A DNA stretch of 64,000 nucleotides from an uncultured Bacteriovoracaceae bacterium (GCA_937923325.1 CAKZUQ010000010.1:1-64000); one strand, 5' to 3'. Shown: positions 44,471 to 54,558, counted from the first letter of the stretch. Made by a program: numbers and translations. The notes: generated by a model not told the origin, from the sequence alone.

Positions 44471-46640
44471 TAATATCACCTTTCACTTCAGAGGAATTAT
44501 CTATTACATCTATCTTTTCATCAGAATTATTCTCTTTTAATTCAGATTCAGACTTGATTGAACTATCCTCACTATTGTCTTGGTTAAAATACACCTTATC
44601 TTCATCTTTATAGGCCCTTAAAAGATCTGATAGATTCTGAACATACTTATCTATAAATATTTTTGTATTTTCAATTTTGATTGTTTTCTTTATAAGGTTC
44701 AAATAATTCAATTGAGATTCAAAACTAGCAATAATTTTATCTTTACTTATTTGAATTTCTTGATTTAATGAAGCGTTTAAAAACTCAAAAGAAATTTCAA
44801 ATGCTTTACTTAACTTAAGATTTGAAAACTGTTTTTGATATAAAATATCGATAATATCTAATAAGCTATCCTCTTTAATACCAACTATCTTTTGAGGAAG
44901 AAGAGATTTATTAAATTTTTTATTTTTTGAATCGATATCAAAAATATTAGCTTCAAAAAGAGACAATCCTAATACTCTTTTTGAGTTTTTCGTTTTGTTA
45001 AAGACCATATATGGGTGATTTGCAATATTCTCGTAATGAATGCTTGTAAAATTACTACTTATTGCAGATTCAATGGCAAGTCTAAAATTTAAGTATGGTC
45101 TAATAAATGGTCCTCTTGTTAAAACATGGTCTACGAGACTATCTAAGGTTAAATTAAAAGAGTCATTTGTAACACTCATAATTTCTTTAATTGAAGGCCT
45201 ATTTAAACTTTGAATCTTTTTATCAAATAATATCATCGATAGTTCTGGATAAAAGTTCTTTATATTTAAGTTGTTCTCTTTAACCTTTTTAAGAATCTGT
45301 CGTAAATCAACTTTCTTTATAAATTTAATCGAACTACGTTGCTTGTTATCATAAAACTGTAACTCTGGCTGACCAATAATAGACTTTCCCACCCTTTTAT
45401 AATAAAAAAATGGGAGGATTTCTTGCTTTGAATCAATTGATACATTAAAGAAGTCACTTCGTTTAAAGTAATCCACAGTTACTTTTTTAGGAGGATTCAG
45501 TATTGCCTCAGATACAGAAATTGTTTTCAATGCAACGGGTGAGTTCAATATAGGTATAGTAATCCATAATACAAATACTAATATAAAACTGCACAAGAAT
45601 AATATAAATGTTTTAATAAAACCTGATGAAACGACCTTACTTGAAGTTAAGACTTCTTTGAGTGTTCTTTTTCCTATTAAAGATGGAAGATCAAAGATAA
45701 GAAAAGGTCCTGTAAAAATACCAATGATTTCTCTCAAAGGAGACTTGATCCTTTTTGCTAATAAATTTCCATCCGAAGACATTCCAAGTAACATCTGTCC
45801 TAAAGAAACACCAAAGATTAGACTTCCAATAATTCTGAGACCCCAAAATACTACACTTACAGATATTGCCTGTTGAACAAAACTCTTAACAAAATCAAAC
45901 TCATCTAAATTTGCATAACTCTCAAATTTAAAAAAAGACAGAACTTCTCGGTCTATAACAATAAACTCAAGCAAAATAAAGGCAATTGCAATATCTAGTA
46001 AATTGGCAAAAACACGCACTAAAGTATTCGCACTTTTGAGATGACTTAAAAGACTTGATCCTTCTTTATCTAAGTTAGATATTGCCGCATTCCTACCAAT
46101 ACTCTCTTTATTACTTTTTTTAACATTTTCTATTTTTTGTTTTTTATTGAAGTTAAATTTTTGCTTTAAAAAGTCTAAACTAAATTGCTTTCTCTTTAAC
46201 TCTTCTACTTCTTCTAACTCATCATCTTTAAAACTACTATTATGTGAAAATGATGAAATTTTTATTTCTTGAGTAATATCAGAAGCTATTTCATTCGAAG
46301 CTGAAGAGACAGTATTCATTTGAACTTTAGACTCTCTTAAATAAAATTCTCTTCCTTGGCATTCTATTTTATCTTTAATATCTAAGATATACATATTTCC
46401 AGGAGTCACGGACTTTTTATTAATCTGTAAATCCTCTCTAGGGATAATAGATAAAATATCGGCATTCAAAATAAGGTGGAATAATAGCCCCTCAGTTTTT
46501 GAAAATTGAATATCTCCTTCAACATCAGAAATATAGGTAACATTATCGACTTTAATACAAGTATCATTAAAACAAATAGATATTATTGAACTATTGCCAT
46601 CATTTTTCGGCACACCATTTATACTCTTATCACTAGACAT
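44463..46640 (-). CDS. RDD-domain membrane protein with large soluble parts, function unknown
   Basis: 725 residues. The N-terminal 110 look like a beta-sandwich, FHA-like in outline (IPREDLQINKKSVTPG, MYILDIKDKIECQG), but FHA residues are not clear. After a charged linker, residues about 205-370 are an RDD-type domain with hydrophobic helices (LLDIAIAFILLEF, GVSLGQMLLGM, then a helix at 335-360). The C-terminal 360 residues are soluble and Ser/Asn/Lys-rich, ending in an acidic tail. No family covers the whole. It is coupled to uppP by an 8-base overlap, hinting at envelope biogenesis. Confidence 0.65.
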   Translation of the reverse strand: MSSDKSINGVPKNDGNSSIISICFNDTCIKVDNVTYISDVEGDIQFSKTEGLLFHLILNADILSIIPREDLQINKKSVTPGNMYILDIKDKIECQGREFYLRESKVQMNTVSSASNEIASDITQEIKISSFSHNSSFKDDELEEVEELKRKQFSLDFLKQKFNFNKKQKIENVKKSNKESIGRNAAISNLDKEGSSLLSHLKSANTLVRVFANLLDIAIAFILLEFIVIDREVLSFFKFESYANLDEFDFVKSFVQQAISVSVVFWGLRIIGSLIFGVSLGQMLLGMSSDGNLLAKRIKSPLREIIGIFTGPFLIFDLPSLIGKRTLKEVLTSSKVVSSGFIKTFILFLCSFILVFVLWITIPILNSPVALKTISVSEAILNPPKKVTVDYFKRSDFFNVSIDSKQEILPFFYYKRVGKSIIGQPELQFYDNKQRSSIKFIKKVDLRQILKKVKENNLNIKNFYPELSMILFDKKIQSLNRPSIKEIMSVTNDSFNLTLDSLVDHVLTRGPFIRPYLNFRLAIESAISSNFTSIHYENIANHPYMVFNKTKNSKRVLGLSLFEANIFDIDSKNKKFNKSLLPQKIVGIKEDSLLDIIDILYQKQFSNLKLSKAFEISFEFLNASLNQEIQISKDKIIASFESQLNYLNLIKKTIKIENTKIFIDKYVQNLSDLLRAYKDEDKVYFNQDNSEDSSIKSESELKENNSDEKIDVIDNSSEVKGDINE

Positions 46641-46841
46641 ATTCTGTTCCTGATTAGAAAAAACCCTTTAATTACATATATTTAGTTTACCAATAACTAC
46701 TGATTTGCCAAGTGAAGAGATCATTACCCGACAAAAATGTTCCAACGACAGTATAATTACTAAAAGCTGTTTATTTTTAATTAATTATTTAAATGAAATA
46801 GACGATAAGTATTTGAATTACTTTAAGATGAGGTCAAAAAA

Positions 46842-49838
46842 ATGGCAAAGTTATTAAAAACATTACTATTGAAAACAGCAAGTATTGCAATAAATACACA
46901 ACTTGTTCTTTCTCCAATGGCACTGTCAATTAACTCAGCCGTAGCACAGGATACAGCCTGGGACAAAGCATCTAAAGCGGTTGACGCCTTAACCAAAGGT
47001 GTACAAATTGGAACTCAAGTTCTCAATCAAACAAACTCAGCAGGTCCAAACAATCAATACTTAATAAAGCCTGTAGCAGCAGACGGTTTACACCAAAAGC
47101 TTGCCAACAACGGATGTATGGTTCTAGAAGCAAAAGGGAATTCTTTAGCAGTAGATTCAATATGTGATGAGAGTAATCCAGATGTAAAAGATCAAGCAAT
47201 GGTACTTCAATATCTGGAAACGGCACAAATAAACAAAGAAACTGTCGATGAATTTATCATTAAAGGAAATGATAGATTTAGCCAAGGACCAGCATGTTTT
47301 GATAGAGTCGCTTTGACTTATCAACAAGAACTAAAAGCAAAACTAAAAAGTTTAGATGACCTCAAGAGTCTGATGGAAAATAAAATCAAAGCCTTTAAAG
47401 TTCAAAGTGATAAGTTAGTAACAGCAATTAAAGGTGATGATGCTATCTTAAATGGTGCAGGAGAAGTCGCTTTAGCAAATCATAACTTTATGGCCAATTT
47501 CACAGCAGCTGAAAGAAATAGCTGTGCAACCTTCATTACAGAAAATACGATTCAAGAGAATGGTAAAAGCTCTGGGTTAAGAGGACTTAAATCTATAATG
47601 GATAGAAGATTTGAAGGAGAAGACTCCAATGGCGATAGCTATAGCCCAAAGCAAGTCTTAACAAACCAAAGACAAATAACAAAAGATGTTGAATCTTTAC
47701 TTGAAAATTTTAATAACAATATCACAGGAACTGACTCAATAGCCTTAGATTCGGACACTTTATACGACGGAGCTCAGGCTACTCTTTTCGATGTTCAAAA
47801 TAGAGGTGTTTCTAATATTTTAGGAAATGAACTTAAAGACTTTGAAAGGACATTAAGAGATAAGAAAAAACAATTTAGAGGTTTAGATGAAGCAACAGCA
47901 TCAAGAATTGAAAGTATAGAAAATGGAACAGAAAACTCTGCTGACATAGCAGAGATCTATAAAAGAAATCAATACAATGCCTGTATAGCTGAATATGTAG
48001 GAAACAGTTCAACATTCTCTCGTTCAATAACAAATTATAGTTTAAGTGATTCTGCAAACAATAATAGAGACTCAATTCTTAGAACTACTGTTTATGAAAA
48101 TTTAGAAGACAATGACATAGATATCGATCAAAAAATTAAAAATATTTCTGCATATGATAGCTCAAGTCAAGAAAAAATAAGGTTAAGTAGAACTCAAACT
48201 CTTTGTGGAAAGACAATTTATAAAGATGCTACAAACATAAGCGTATCCTCTTTACTCTCACTTTATAGATGTGAATGTGAAAAGATTTATAATAGTAAAG
48301 ACGGTGGGACAATTAGTCAAAAAGATACAGAAACTAAGCTAGCAGGATACACTAAATATATTGCAGATGAAAAAAATAAGCTTATGTCTAATATTGCAAC
48401 TAAGGTAAAGGAAAAAGTCTTATACTGTAACGAAGATCAAACAACAGGAATAGGAGCACTAAGTTGTGAGAATGCGTTTGATAGAAATTCTAATAACTTT
48501 TGCTTAAAGACAGCAACAACTTGTGCTAGCAATGTTGCAAGTTGTGGAACATCAATTGCCAATGCACTTGATGCAACAGTCGCTTCTCAAATAAATAAAG
48601 CAAAAATTTATGAAACAGAGATGGAAGTAATGAAACAAGAATTATTTGCAACTCTACAAAATGCATTAACAATTTCTCAAATTGATTCCTTAAATGAAGA
48701 TGCGATAAATCAAACAGGTTCTCTTTCTAAATCAACAACTGATTTAAAACTAGATCTTGTTCAAAATAAATTTCTTGAAGGTTTAGATCAGGAACTAAAA
48801 ATTGAAGATCCTGATGCGTATTTAGAATTGTTTCAAAATGATATTGCAAAAATTCGAGAAGATTTAAAAAAGTCTTTAGATGAACAATTTGGCGAAGATG
48901 TTGAAAACTTTTCGGGCTATGCAAGTAAATCGTCTTCAACTCAAGGTCTACTAGGAGTTATCTCGACTGCAATGAGTAATGCAAATTTAGAAAAGGCGAG
49001 ATGGTCAACAATTTATGAAAAATGTAAAAGAGCAAATGCTGCAATCATAAGACAAATAAACGATGCAAACCAACAGCAACAAGAATATGATCAAAAAATT
49101 GCTGAACAAAATGCTTATAACTTAAAGAAGTGTCAAATCCTTATCAAAGGATGTGATGATTCAGCTCATTATTCACTATTATCAAATACTGCACAAATAA
49201 CAGAGGCAATAAACGGATCTTCATTGGGTAATCCTGCTGATGAACTGTGCTCAAATGATGATATCGATCCAAGTGAGTTCGCAGCTAAAATGATGGATAA
49301 GAAAAATTTAACATTACAAATTATTAAAATCAAAGAATATTGCGCATCTAATGATACAGGAAAGAATGATTATTCGAACGAGTGCAAAAACACAGGCTCT
49401 TTTTGCAAAAGTTATAAAGATGAAGACCGGTATAACGATGTTGAGTTCTGTGTAGAATATGGAACGAGCAAAGACAAGAAAAACAAGATTATAGAAGTTA
49501 TAAGCAATAACATCTCATGTTCAAAAACAGTTGATTATGCAACTCTAAAGCGACAAGTCGATAATGATAGAATATTAAGAATTGCACTAGATGACTACAA
49601 AGATAAACGAAAATGTATTACTCCAGAAGATGACGACTATAAAGACCTCGCATTCGATGCATATAAATATTCAGCAAACTCTTCGACTTTTACAGGTTTA
49701 GGAGAACAAGGGGCTCCACAAGAATGTAAAAATATCATTGCTGCATCAAAAGGAAGTGGAGATAAAGATGAAGGCTTAAATAACTTTACTTCAGGCTTCT
49801 TCGATATACTGAATGGAGCCAACGTAAAAGGCCAGTAA
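46842..49838 (+). CDS. Large exported coiled-coil-rich protein, 998 residues
   Basis: The N terminus (basic MAKLLKTLLLK, hydrophobic TASIAINTQLVLSPMALS, then AVAQ) is a signal peptide cleaved near residue 35. The mature protein is mostly helical and charged, with long heptad-like runs around residues 150-200, 330-360 and 590-680. About thirty Cys, some paired (RCECEK, CSNDD, CNEDQ, CASNVASC), suggest an oxidised periplasmic or surface location. No enzyme motif or family. GAGGT lies 8 bases before the ATG. It is followed after 23 bases by a protease-like lipoprotein, so the two form an operon. Confidence 0.75.
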   Translation: MAKLLKTLLLKTASIAINTQLVLSPMALSINSAVAQDTAWDKASKAVDALTKGVQIGTQVLNQTNSAGPNNQYLIKPVAADGLHQKLANNGCMVLEAKGNSLAVDSICDESNPDVKDQAMVLQYLETAQINKETVDEFIIKGNDRFSQGPACFDRVALTYQQELKAKLKSLDDLKSLMENKIKAFKVQSDKLVTAIKGDDAILNGAGEVALANHNFMANFTAAERNSCATFITENTIQENGKSSGLRGLKSIMDRRFEGEDSNGDSYSPKQVLTNQRQITKDVESLLENFNNNITGTDSIALDSDTLYDGAQATLFDVQNRGVSNILGNELKDFERTLRDKKKQFRGLDEATASRIESIENGTENSADIAEIYKRNQYNACIAEYVGNSSTFSRSITNYSLSDSANNNRDSILRTTVYENLEDNDIDIDQKIKNISAYDSSSQEKIRLSRTQTLCGKTIYKDATNISVSSLLSLYRCECEKIYNSKDGGTISQKDTETKLAGYTKYIADEKNKLMSNIATKVKEKVLYCNEDQTTGIGALSCENAFDRNSNNFCLKTATTCASNVASCGTSIANALDATVASQINKAKIYETEMEVMKQELFATLQNALTISQIDSLNEDAINQTGSLSKSTTDLKLDLVQNKFLEGLDQELKIEDPDAYLELFQNDIAKIREDLKKSLDEQFGEDVENFSGYASKSSSTQGLLGVISTAMSNANLEKARWSTIYEKCKRANAAIIRQINDANQQQQEYDQKIAEQNAYNLKKCQILIKGCDDSAHYSLLSNTAQITEAINGSSLGNPADELCSNDDIDPSEFAAKMMDKKNLTLQIIKIKEYCASNDTGKNDYSNECKNTGSFCKSYKDEDRYNDVEFCVEYGTSKDKKNKIIEVISNNISCSKTVDYATLKRQVDNDRILRIALDDYKDKRKCITPEDDDYKDLAFDAYKYSANSSTFTGLGEQGAPQECKNIIAASKGSGDKDEGLNNFTSGFFDILNGANVKGQ

Positions 49839-49861
49839 TAAATAAGAACAAGGAAGAATAT

Positions 49862-52462
49862 ATGCATAAGGAACTTGCAAAATTCACAAATAAAATTTTA
49901 ATGTTTATTGCATTAGTAGTTCTTGTTGGCTGTAATGCACAGTCAGGAGGAGCTATCGATGATCCAGATGCATTTCAAGGAACAGGAGCTGGTCTTGTAT
50001 ACCTCGTAAATCCAATTGTTAATGGAGAAGCATCTCCAAATTACGAAGAAAATAGTGTCTCTAGAAAAATTACTAACAACACAAGTTTAAGTGAAGACTG
50101 CTCATTTGAACTACTAACTACAAATACATTCTCGACAACCGCCCTTCCCTGCTTCAGTGTTTTTAATGAAGATGACTCAACATCTATACCTCTAGAAACT
50201 AGCAATGGAGGATGGACCTACCCTCTTGGATCAGATGCTTTTTATCAAGTTAGTACTTTCTTTCATGTAAAAAAAATGATGGACAATGTCTTAGATTCAC
50301 TTTCTTTTGCTCATTACTCTGCATTTTACAATAGATTAACTTGGAGTATTCCCTCAGCAACTAACTTCTACTTACCAACAACTCAATCTTTTTGGCTAAC
50401 AGAAAATACTATAACTAAAACACTAAGAGTTATTTCAAAATGCTATCTTGATGAAGATAACTTTAATGCATTTTATTCTGCAGCTGAATCTGAATTATGT
50501 TTTGGCTATAATGAAAACATAACGTCTCTTCGCTTTGCTCAAGATCCAAGTGTAATTTATCATGAATTAGGGCATGTCTTTGTCGACATACTTTTAAATC
50601 AAAGAAATACATTTATGAATCCAAATGGCATAACTGTTGAGACAATCCCTTATAGAGTAAATCTTGGAAAGTTTTCCTACGATGAAGGTGGAGCTTTAAA
50701 TGAAGGGATTGCCGATTTTTTCGCATATTATATGAATAGAAGAACAAGATTTGGAGAATGGGCACTTGGAAGGTTTTTTGATGCATCAAGACCTTTAACA
50801 GAGAGTGACCCTCTACATACAGCAACATTTACAGATACTGAAAAATTATCTTATCCAAGACACGTTCATTACGATGCCAATTTTGAAATTGGAGAAAGAA
50901 ATCCGGCCAAAGAATCTAGGCATAATGCTGGTCAAATCACATCTCATTACTTAGTTGCCCTTCATAAACAACTGCAGTCAACATGTAGCTTTCCGACTAA
51001 CACAACAGGACTATCAACGACAGACTACAAACATAAAAAAGCAAATGATTACTTAATATATCTATTAAGTGAAACATTAGGTGAACTTGGTGACCAAACA
51101 ACTAAAGGATCAGATTTTTATGAAAATTTAAATGTATCATTTGTAAATTTAAATCCTGAAAATGCGTATGAATGGAATGACTCTAAAGACTCTATTACAT
51201 ATAGAAAATTTTATAAAACATTTGCTAAAAACATCTATCACAATATATCACAATATCTCTGTCCTAGCTTCACAAAGGAACAATCTGAGAGTTTATTAGA
51301 TAAGTATGGATTACTTTTATTTAAAAACTATACAGATGAAGGAAGTGGTAGAAATATCGCTAGCTCACAAAGCATTATATATGATGATATAAATGCTAGC
51401 GCAACACATCCTGCAACAGGAAGTGCTGTAGCATTAATATCCCCCACTACAAGTACGAAAGTTGACGAGATATATAGAAACAACTCAATTCTTATTTCAA
51501 AAGAGCTGATTGGGCTTCCCTCTAGTACAAGTGGTATTAACAGAGCTTATTTAATTGATGACAAAGTACAAATTGATAGATTACTAACAAATTTAACCTA
51601 CCAAGGAGTACCTGTTTCAACATCAACTGGCGTTGCGGGAACAGAGTTTAATAATAGTAATATTCAAATTGGTCCAGGTGAAATAGTTGGACTATCCTTA
51701 AACATAGTAAACAATTCGAACTCTATCATGGCCGGACTAGAAGTATTAGGTAATGACTGGGATCATATGAAGCTTCTAAATAATTCAAATAGATATGTTA
51801 ATAGATTTAGTAATGAGAACACATTTAGAAGTAGTCAATTAGCAGAGCATAGACCTTGTCAAATTAATGGCTTTCCACTTTTAACAGAAGGAGCATTAAC
51901 GGATACAACAGAAAACCAAGGAGACTGTAGCTTTAATAGTAAAGACAATAATCGTTTTGATTTTGAAGTAACAGATACTAATGGAAAATTTCCAATGCAC
52001 TCATTAGATTCTCCTCAACCAATTTGTCTAGTTCGACACCAAGCAGATGATGAGGAAAGATGGGTTTCTCAAAATTTTAAAAGAAAAGATTTAGGTATTG
52101 GAGATACTGATTGTTTAGATTATGCAAATAGCGGCAGTTCATTCAACCCTAATTCTTGCCTTGTAAGAGTTCTGCCTGGTGCTTCAAATGCTATTTACAG
52201 TAAGATTGATCCAGGACAAACTTTAGCTGATACTCTATCAAGTGATGGTTCTGTTTACGAAGTAACATCATCAAATGTAGTATTATTAGAAATTAACAAA
52301 AGAATTCCACCTGGACTAGAGTTTACATGTCGATTTAGAGCTAGAATGAGTAATTGTAGTGACTGTTTTACTGATGAAAATGGAAATGAATATACACAAA
52401 GTGACTATACATCACATCAACCTTTTAAAGTGATTGACTTCACATTTGCCGTAACGGAGTAA
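49862..52462 (+). CDS. Lipoprotein with gluzincin-type metalloprotease domain
   Basis: 866 residues. Signal MHKELAKF...VVLVGC with lipobox LVGC and Cys24. HELGH at 234-238 and NEGIADFF at 280-287 give two zinc His and the third ligand Glu281, the thermolysin/fungalysin-like arrangement HExxH...NExxxD. YDEGGALNEG and a later SRHNAGQITSHYLVALHK (outer subsite) also fit that group. The 560-residue C-terminal part is Ser/Asn/Cys-rich and of unknown fold. A surface-anchored protease next to two large exported proteins. AAGGAAGA precedes the ATG. The next gene follows in the same frame immediately after its stop. Confidence 0.8.
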   Translation: MHKELAKFTNKILMFIALVVLVGCNAQSGGAIDDPDAFQGTGAGLVYLVNPIVNGEASPNYEENSVSRKITNNTSLSEDCSFELLTTNTFSTTALPCFSVFNEDDSTSIPLETSNGGWTYPLGSDAFYQVSTFFHVKKMMDNVLDSLSFAHYSAFYNRLTWSIPSATNFYLPTTQSFWLTENTITKTLRVISKCYLDEDNFNAFYSAAESELCFGYNENITSLRFAQDPSVIYHELGHVFVDILLNQRNTFMNPNGITVETIPYRVNLGKFSYDEGGALNEGIADFFAYYMNRRTRFGEWALGRFFDASRPLTESDPLHTATFTDTEKLSYPRHVHYDANFEIGERNPAKESRHNAGQITSHYLVALHKQLQSTCSFPTNTTGLSTTDYKHKKANDYLIYLLSETLGELGDQTTKGSDFYENLNVSFVNLNPENAYEWNDSKDSITYRKFYKTFAKNIYHNISQYLCPSFTKEQSESLLDKYGLLLFKNYTDEGSGRNIASSQSIIYDDINASATHPATGSAVALISPTTSTKVDEIYRNNSILISKELIGLPSSTSGINRAYLIDDKVQIDRLLTNLTYQGVPVSTSTGVAGTEFNNSNIQIGPGEIVGLSLNIVNNSNSIMAGLEVLGNDWDHMKLLNNSNRYVNRFSNENTFRSSQLAEHRPCQINGFPLLTEGALTDTTENQGDCSFNSKDNNRFDFEVTDTNGKFPMHSLDSPQPICLVRHQADDEERWVSQNFKRKDLGIGDTDCLDYANSGSSFNPNSCLVRVLPGASNAIYSKIDPGQTLADTLSSDGSVYEVTSSNVVLLEINKRIPPGLEFTCRFRARMSNCSDCFTDENGNEYTQSDYTSHQPFKVIDFTFAVTE

Positions 52463-52468
52463 AATATT
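52456..52468 (+). promoter_or_regulatory. Ribosome site and apparent ATT start codon
   Basis: GGAG (52456-52459) lies 6 bases before ATT at 52466, right after the TAA (52460-52462) of the protease gene. From ATT the frame reads IKKLLVFTFILTGVYFYLKE, a complete membrane anchor. There is no ATG, GTG or TTG in frame until GTG at 52598, which would remove the anchor. Confidence 0.55.
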
Positions 52469-52993
52469 AAAAAGTTATTAGTCTTCACATTCATTCTTAC
52501 AGGTGTCTACTTTTATCTAAAAGAAAGTAAAAGCCTTAATTTAAAAGTTCAAACTTATACAAAAAAAGATACTCAACCTAATAAAAAAATACCAAAAGTG
52601 ACTAAACAAAAAAAATCACAATTAGTAAGAAAAACTAAATATAAAAAGAATTCTAAAGAAAAAGGTCCATTATTAAGCTCAAAAAAAACACAACTAGTAC
52701 CACAAGTTCAAATAGATAAAGACATTAAAAATATATACTTTGCAAACACATCAAAAGAGCTTGATATTAAAATATCTAAAGTTAAGGAAACTTCTATTAA
52801 AGTAAATGGAAGAAGTAAAACCGTTAATCATGTAATAGTAAAAACAAAAAAGAAAACAGGACCGACTTCAAGTTTTGAAGCTTTAGTTGATCCAAAATCT
52901 AATGTTGTATATAAGACATGGAACCAGACAAGGTTTGAAACAAATAAAACGTTTAAAATAAAAGCTGCTGGCCTAGAGTTTTATTCTAAGTAA
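52466..52993 (+). CDS. Small membrane-anchored or exported basic protein, apparent ATT start
   Basis: 175 residues if started at ATT 52466. The first 20 residues (KKLLVFTFILTGVYFYL) are a signal peptide or anchor. The rest is Lys-rich (KKTQLVPQVQ, KKKTGPTSSFEALVDP) and ends AAGLEFYSK. The conventional start at GTG 52598 gives 131 residues with no export signal, which seems wrong beside two exported neighbours. It is translationally coupled to the protease gene (same frame, one codon after its stop). No family recognised. No hairpin follows. Confidence 0.6.
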   Translation: MKKLLVFTFILTGVYFYLKESKSLNLKVQTYTKKDTQPNKKIPKVTKQKKSQLVRKTKYKKNSKEKGPLLSSKKTQLVPQVQIDKDIKNIYFANTSKELDIKISKVKETSIKVNGRSKTVNHVIVKTKKKTGPTSSFEALVDPKSNVVYKTWNQTRFETNKTFKIKAAGLEFYSK

Positions 52994-53128
52994 TTCTATT
53001 TACAACTAATAAATTACTATAACACCCTACTCTAAGTTACTTGAGAAAAGATTTTAATTCTTTAAATAGGACTCTTCCAATATTTCTTGGTTTAACTTCC
53101 TACTTCGATAAAAAGGAGTTATAAAAAA

Positions 53129-53143
53129 CAGCTTTAAAAGCTG
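53129..53143 (-). terminator. Orphan terminator-like hairpin in the 52,994-53,367 gap
   Basis: CAGCTTT/AAAAGCTG at 53129-53143 reads on the minus strand as a stem followed by six T. No minus-strand gene ends nearby, so it may be a leftover of the insertion element to its right or stop antisense transcription. The rest of 52,994-53,367 holds no gene I can support. Confidence 0.35.
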
Positions 53144-53367
53144 GCTTAATATTCGTAATGATTCATTTCATATAGTCTAAGACAATACATACTAAACTTT
53201 TTCAGTATATCAATAATATCTTTTTAAATTATAGATAGACTTTATTTTTGATAGTTTTTATTTGATACAAAACTTCAGTAAAGCTTTTAACGATCAAAGA
53301 AAGGATTTGCATAAAAAGATAAAAAGATTAGTCCAGAGTTTTTAAATTTATGTAGTGGAAGATACAA

Positions 53368-53810
53368 AAGTATATATTAAAAAAAAGAGGTTCAAAGAGA
53401 ACGATTGAAGAGCGAGAGCATATAAATAAATTATTAGATTTGAATGAAGATTTTATTTTTTTGGAAATAGTTAAGGAGATGGTAAAGTTATTTTTTGATA
53501 GTGAAACGAAGATGATGCTTTTTGATGAACTTGCACAGATTCGAAATTGGTGCCATAAGCTAGGATTTAATAATCTTTTAAAGTGGCATATGTATTTGAT
53601 TAATCTTTGGAGAACGTTACAAATTATTATAAGCATAAAGTAACGTCATCGCTTTCAAAAGGTATGATTAATGTGATTAAGGTAAGAATTAGAAGAGGCT
53701 ATGGTTATCAAAATATGGATTATTTAAAACTTAAAACCATGCAGCAATGTGGCATTCTAAACTCAGATTATTTCACTGTAGATGATAAATTTATTTTAGG
53801 GTTTCAGTAA
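53368..53810 (+). pseudogene. ISL3-family transposase remnant (C-terminal part, frameshifted)
   Basis: Two frames together match the end of ISL3-type DDE transposases. The first (53368-53610) reads YILKKRGSKRTIEEREHINK and on to WCHKLGFNNLLKWHMYLINLW. The second (from 53607) reads ENVTNYYKHKVTSSLSKGMI, then NVIKVRIRRGYGYQNMDYLK, then MQQCGILNS, matching the family pattern TNYYKhkvTs..EG.N..IK..kR.aYGYrnm.Y. The frame changes near 53607. The DDE core upstream is missing or too decayed to read, and no terminal inverted repeats are seen. The remnant is inert. Confidence 0.75.
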
Positions 53811-54024
53811 GATGCAATTTTTTGAGTTAGAATCATAATAAAAATAAAAATCTATATTATTAATACAACTGTCAGAGAAATTATGACTCGAAAGAAGATA
53901 CCTATTTAATATTACATCAAAGGAGTGACTAAAGTATTGGCATCTCACTTGCTAAAACAAGATTAATATTATGAACAGATTTCATGAAATATATCAATAA
54001 TAAGTGTAACTCAAAGGATAACTT

Positions 54025-54480
54025 ACGAAGAAATTATTAATTGGACTATTGGCTCTCACAAGCCTTTCAGTTATGGCAAATTGTAAAATAAAAGTTAAAC
54101 TCGTTGGTGAATACAAAACAGGTTTTTATGATGATTGCTCAAATTGTGGTCCTGGATTTTTTAAACGAATAAGAAAGAAAAAAGAAAGAACGACTAAAAA
54201 GATGATGAATTTTATTGAAGCAAATTTAGAAGCGAAAGGTTATCAACCATTAAACAGTTACAGTGAAGCAGATCATACATTAGATGTTCACTTTAGTCAT
54301 GATTCTTATTCAATTGAAGGTCATCATTTTGTAGATATGAGATTTACAGATAAACGATATGGATCTAAGGATCTATACCAAGGATCAAAAAGTTATTACT
54401 CGATTCATTCTACATACAATGGCTTTATTAAAGCGGTAAAAAATACTTTTAAAATTAATGACATAAATTCTTGTCACTAA
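54025..54480 (+). CDS. Exported hypothetical protein, apparent ACG start
   Basis: 151 residues if started at ACG 54025, giving KKLLIGLLALTSLSVMA, a full signal peptide cleaved before NCKIKVKL. AAGGA (54014-54018) is 6 bases upstream of ACG. The only conventional in-frame start, TTG at 54049, cuts away the basic N terminus and half of the hydrophobic core. The mature protein has DDCSNCGPGFF and a periplasmic-like alpha/beta part (HTLDVHFSHDSY, HHFVDMRF). Either ACG is used weakly, or an ATG has mutated and the gene is dying. No family recognised. Confidence 0.55.
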   Translation, partial: TKKLLIGLLALTSLSVMANCKIKVKLVGEYKTGFYDDCSNCGPGFFKRIRKKKERTTKKMMNFIEANLEAKGYQPLNSYSEADHTLDVHFSHDSYSIEGHHFVDMRFTDKRYGSKDLYQGSKSYYSIHSTYNGFIKAVKNTFKINDINSCH

Positions 54481-54558
54481 GTTTTTTATATTTGAGTTTA
54501 ATAGACAAATAATACAAATTCTTCAATTTTAATTATTTTTGATAAATTCATAAAGTAA

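Noticed and set aside
52460..52598. Stop-codon readthrough from the protease into the downstream frame
   Set aside because: The downstream frame opens with a typical basic-hydrophobic signal and has GGAG at the right distance, so a new start is simpler.
53328..53636. 102-codon minus-strand frame
   Set aside because: Antisense of the ISL3 transposase remnant, whose plus-strand frames match a known family.
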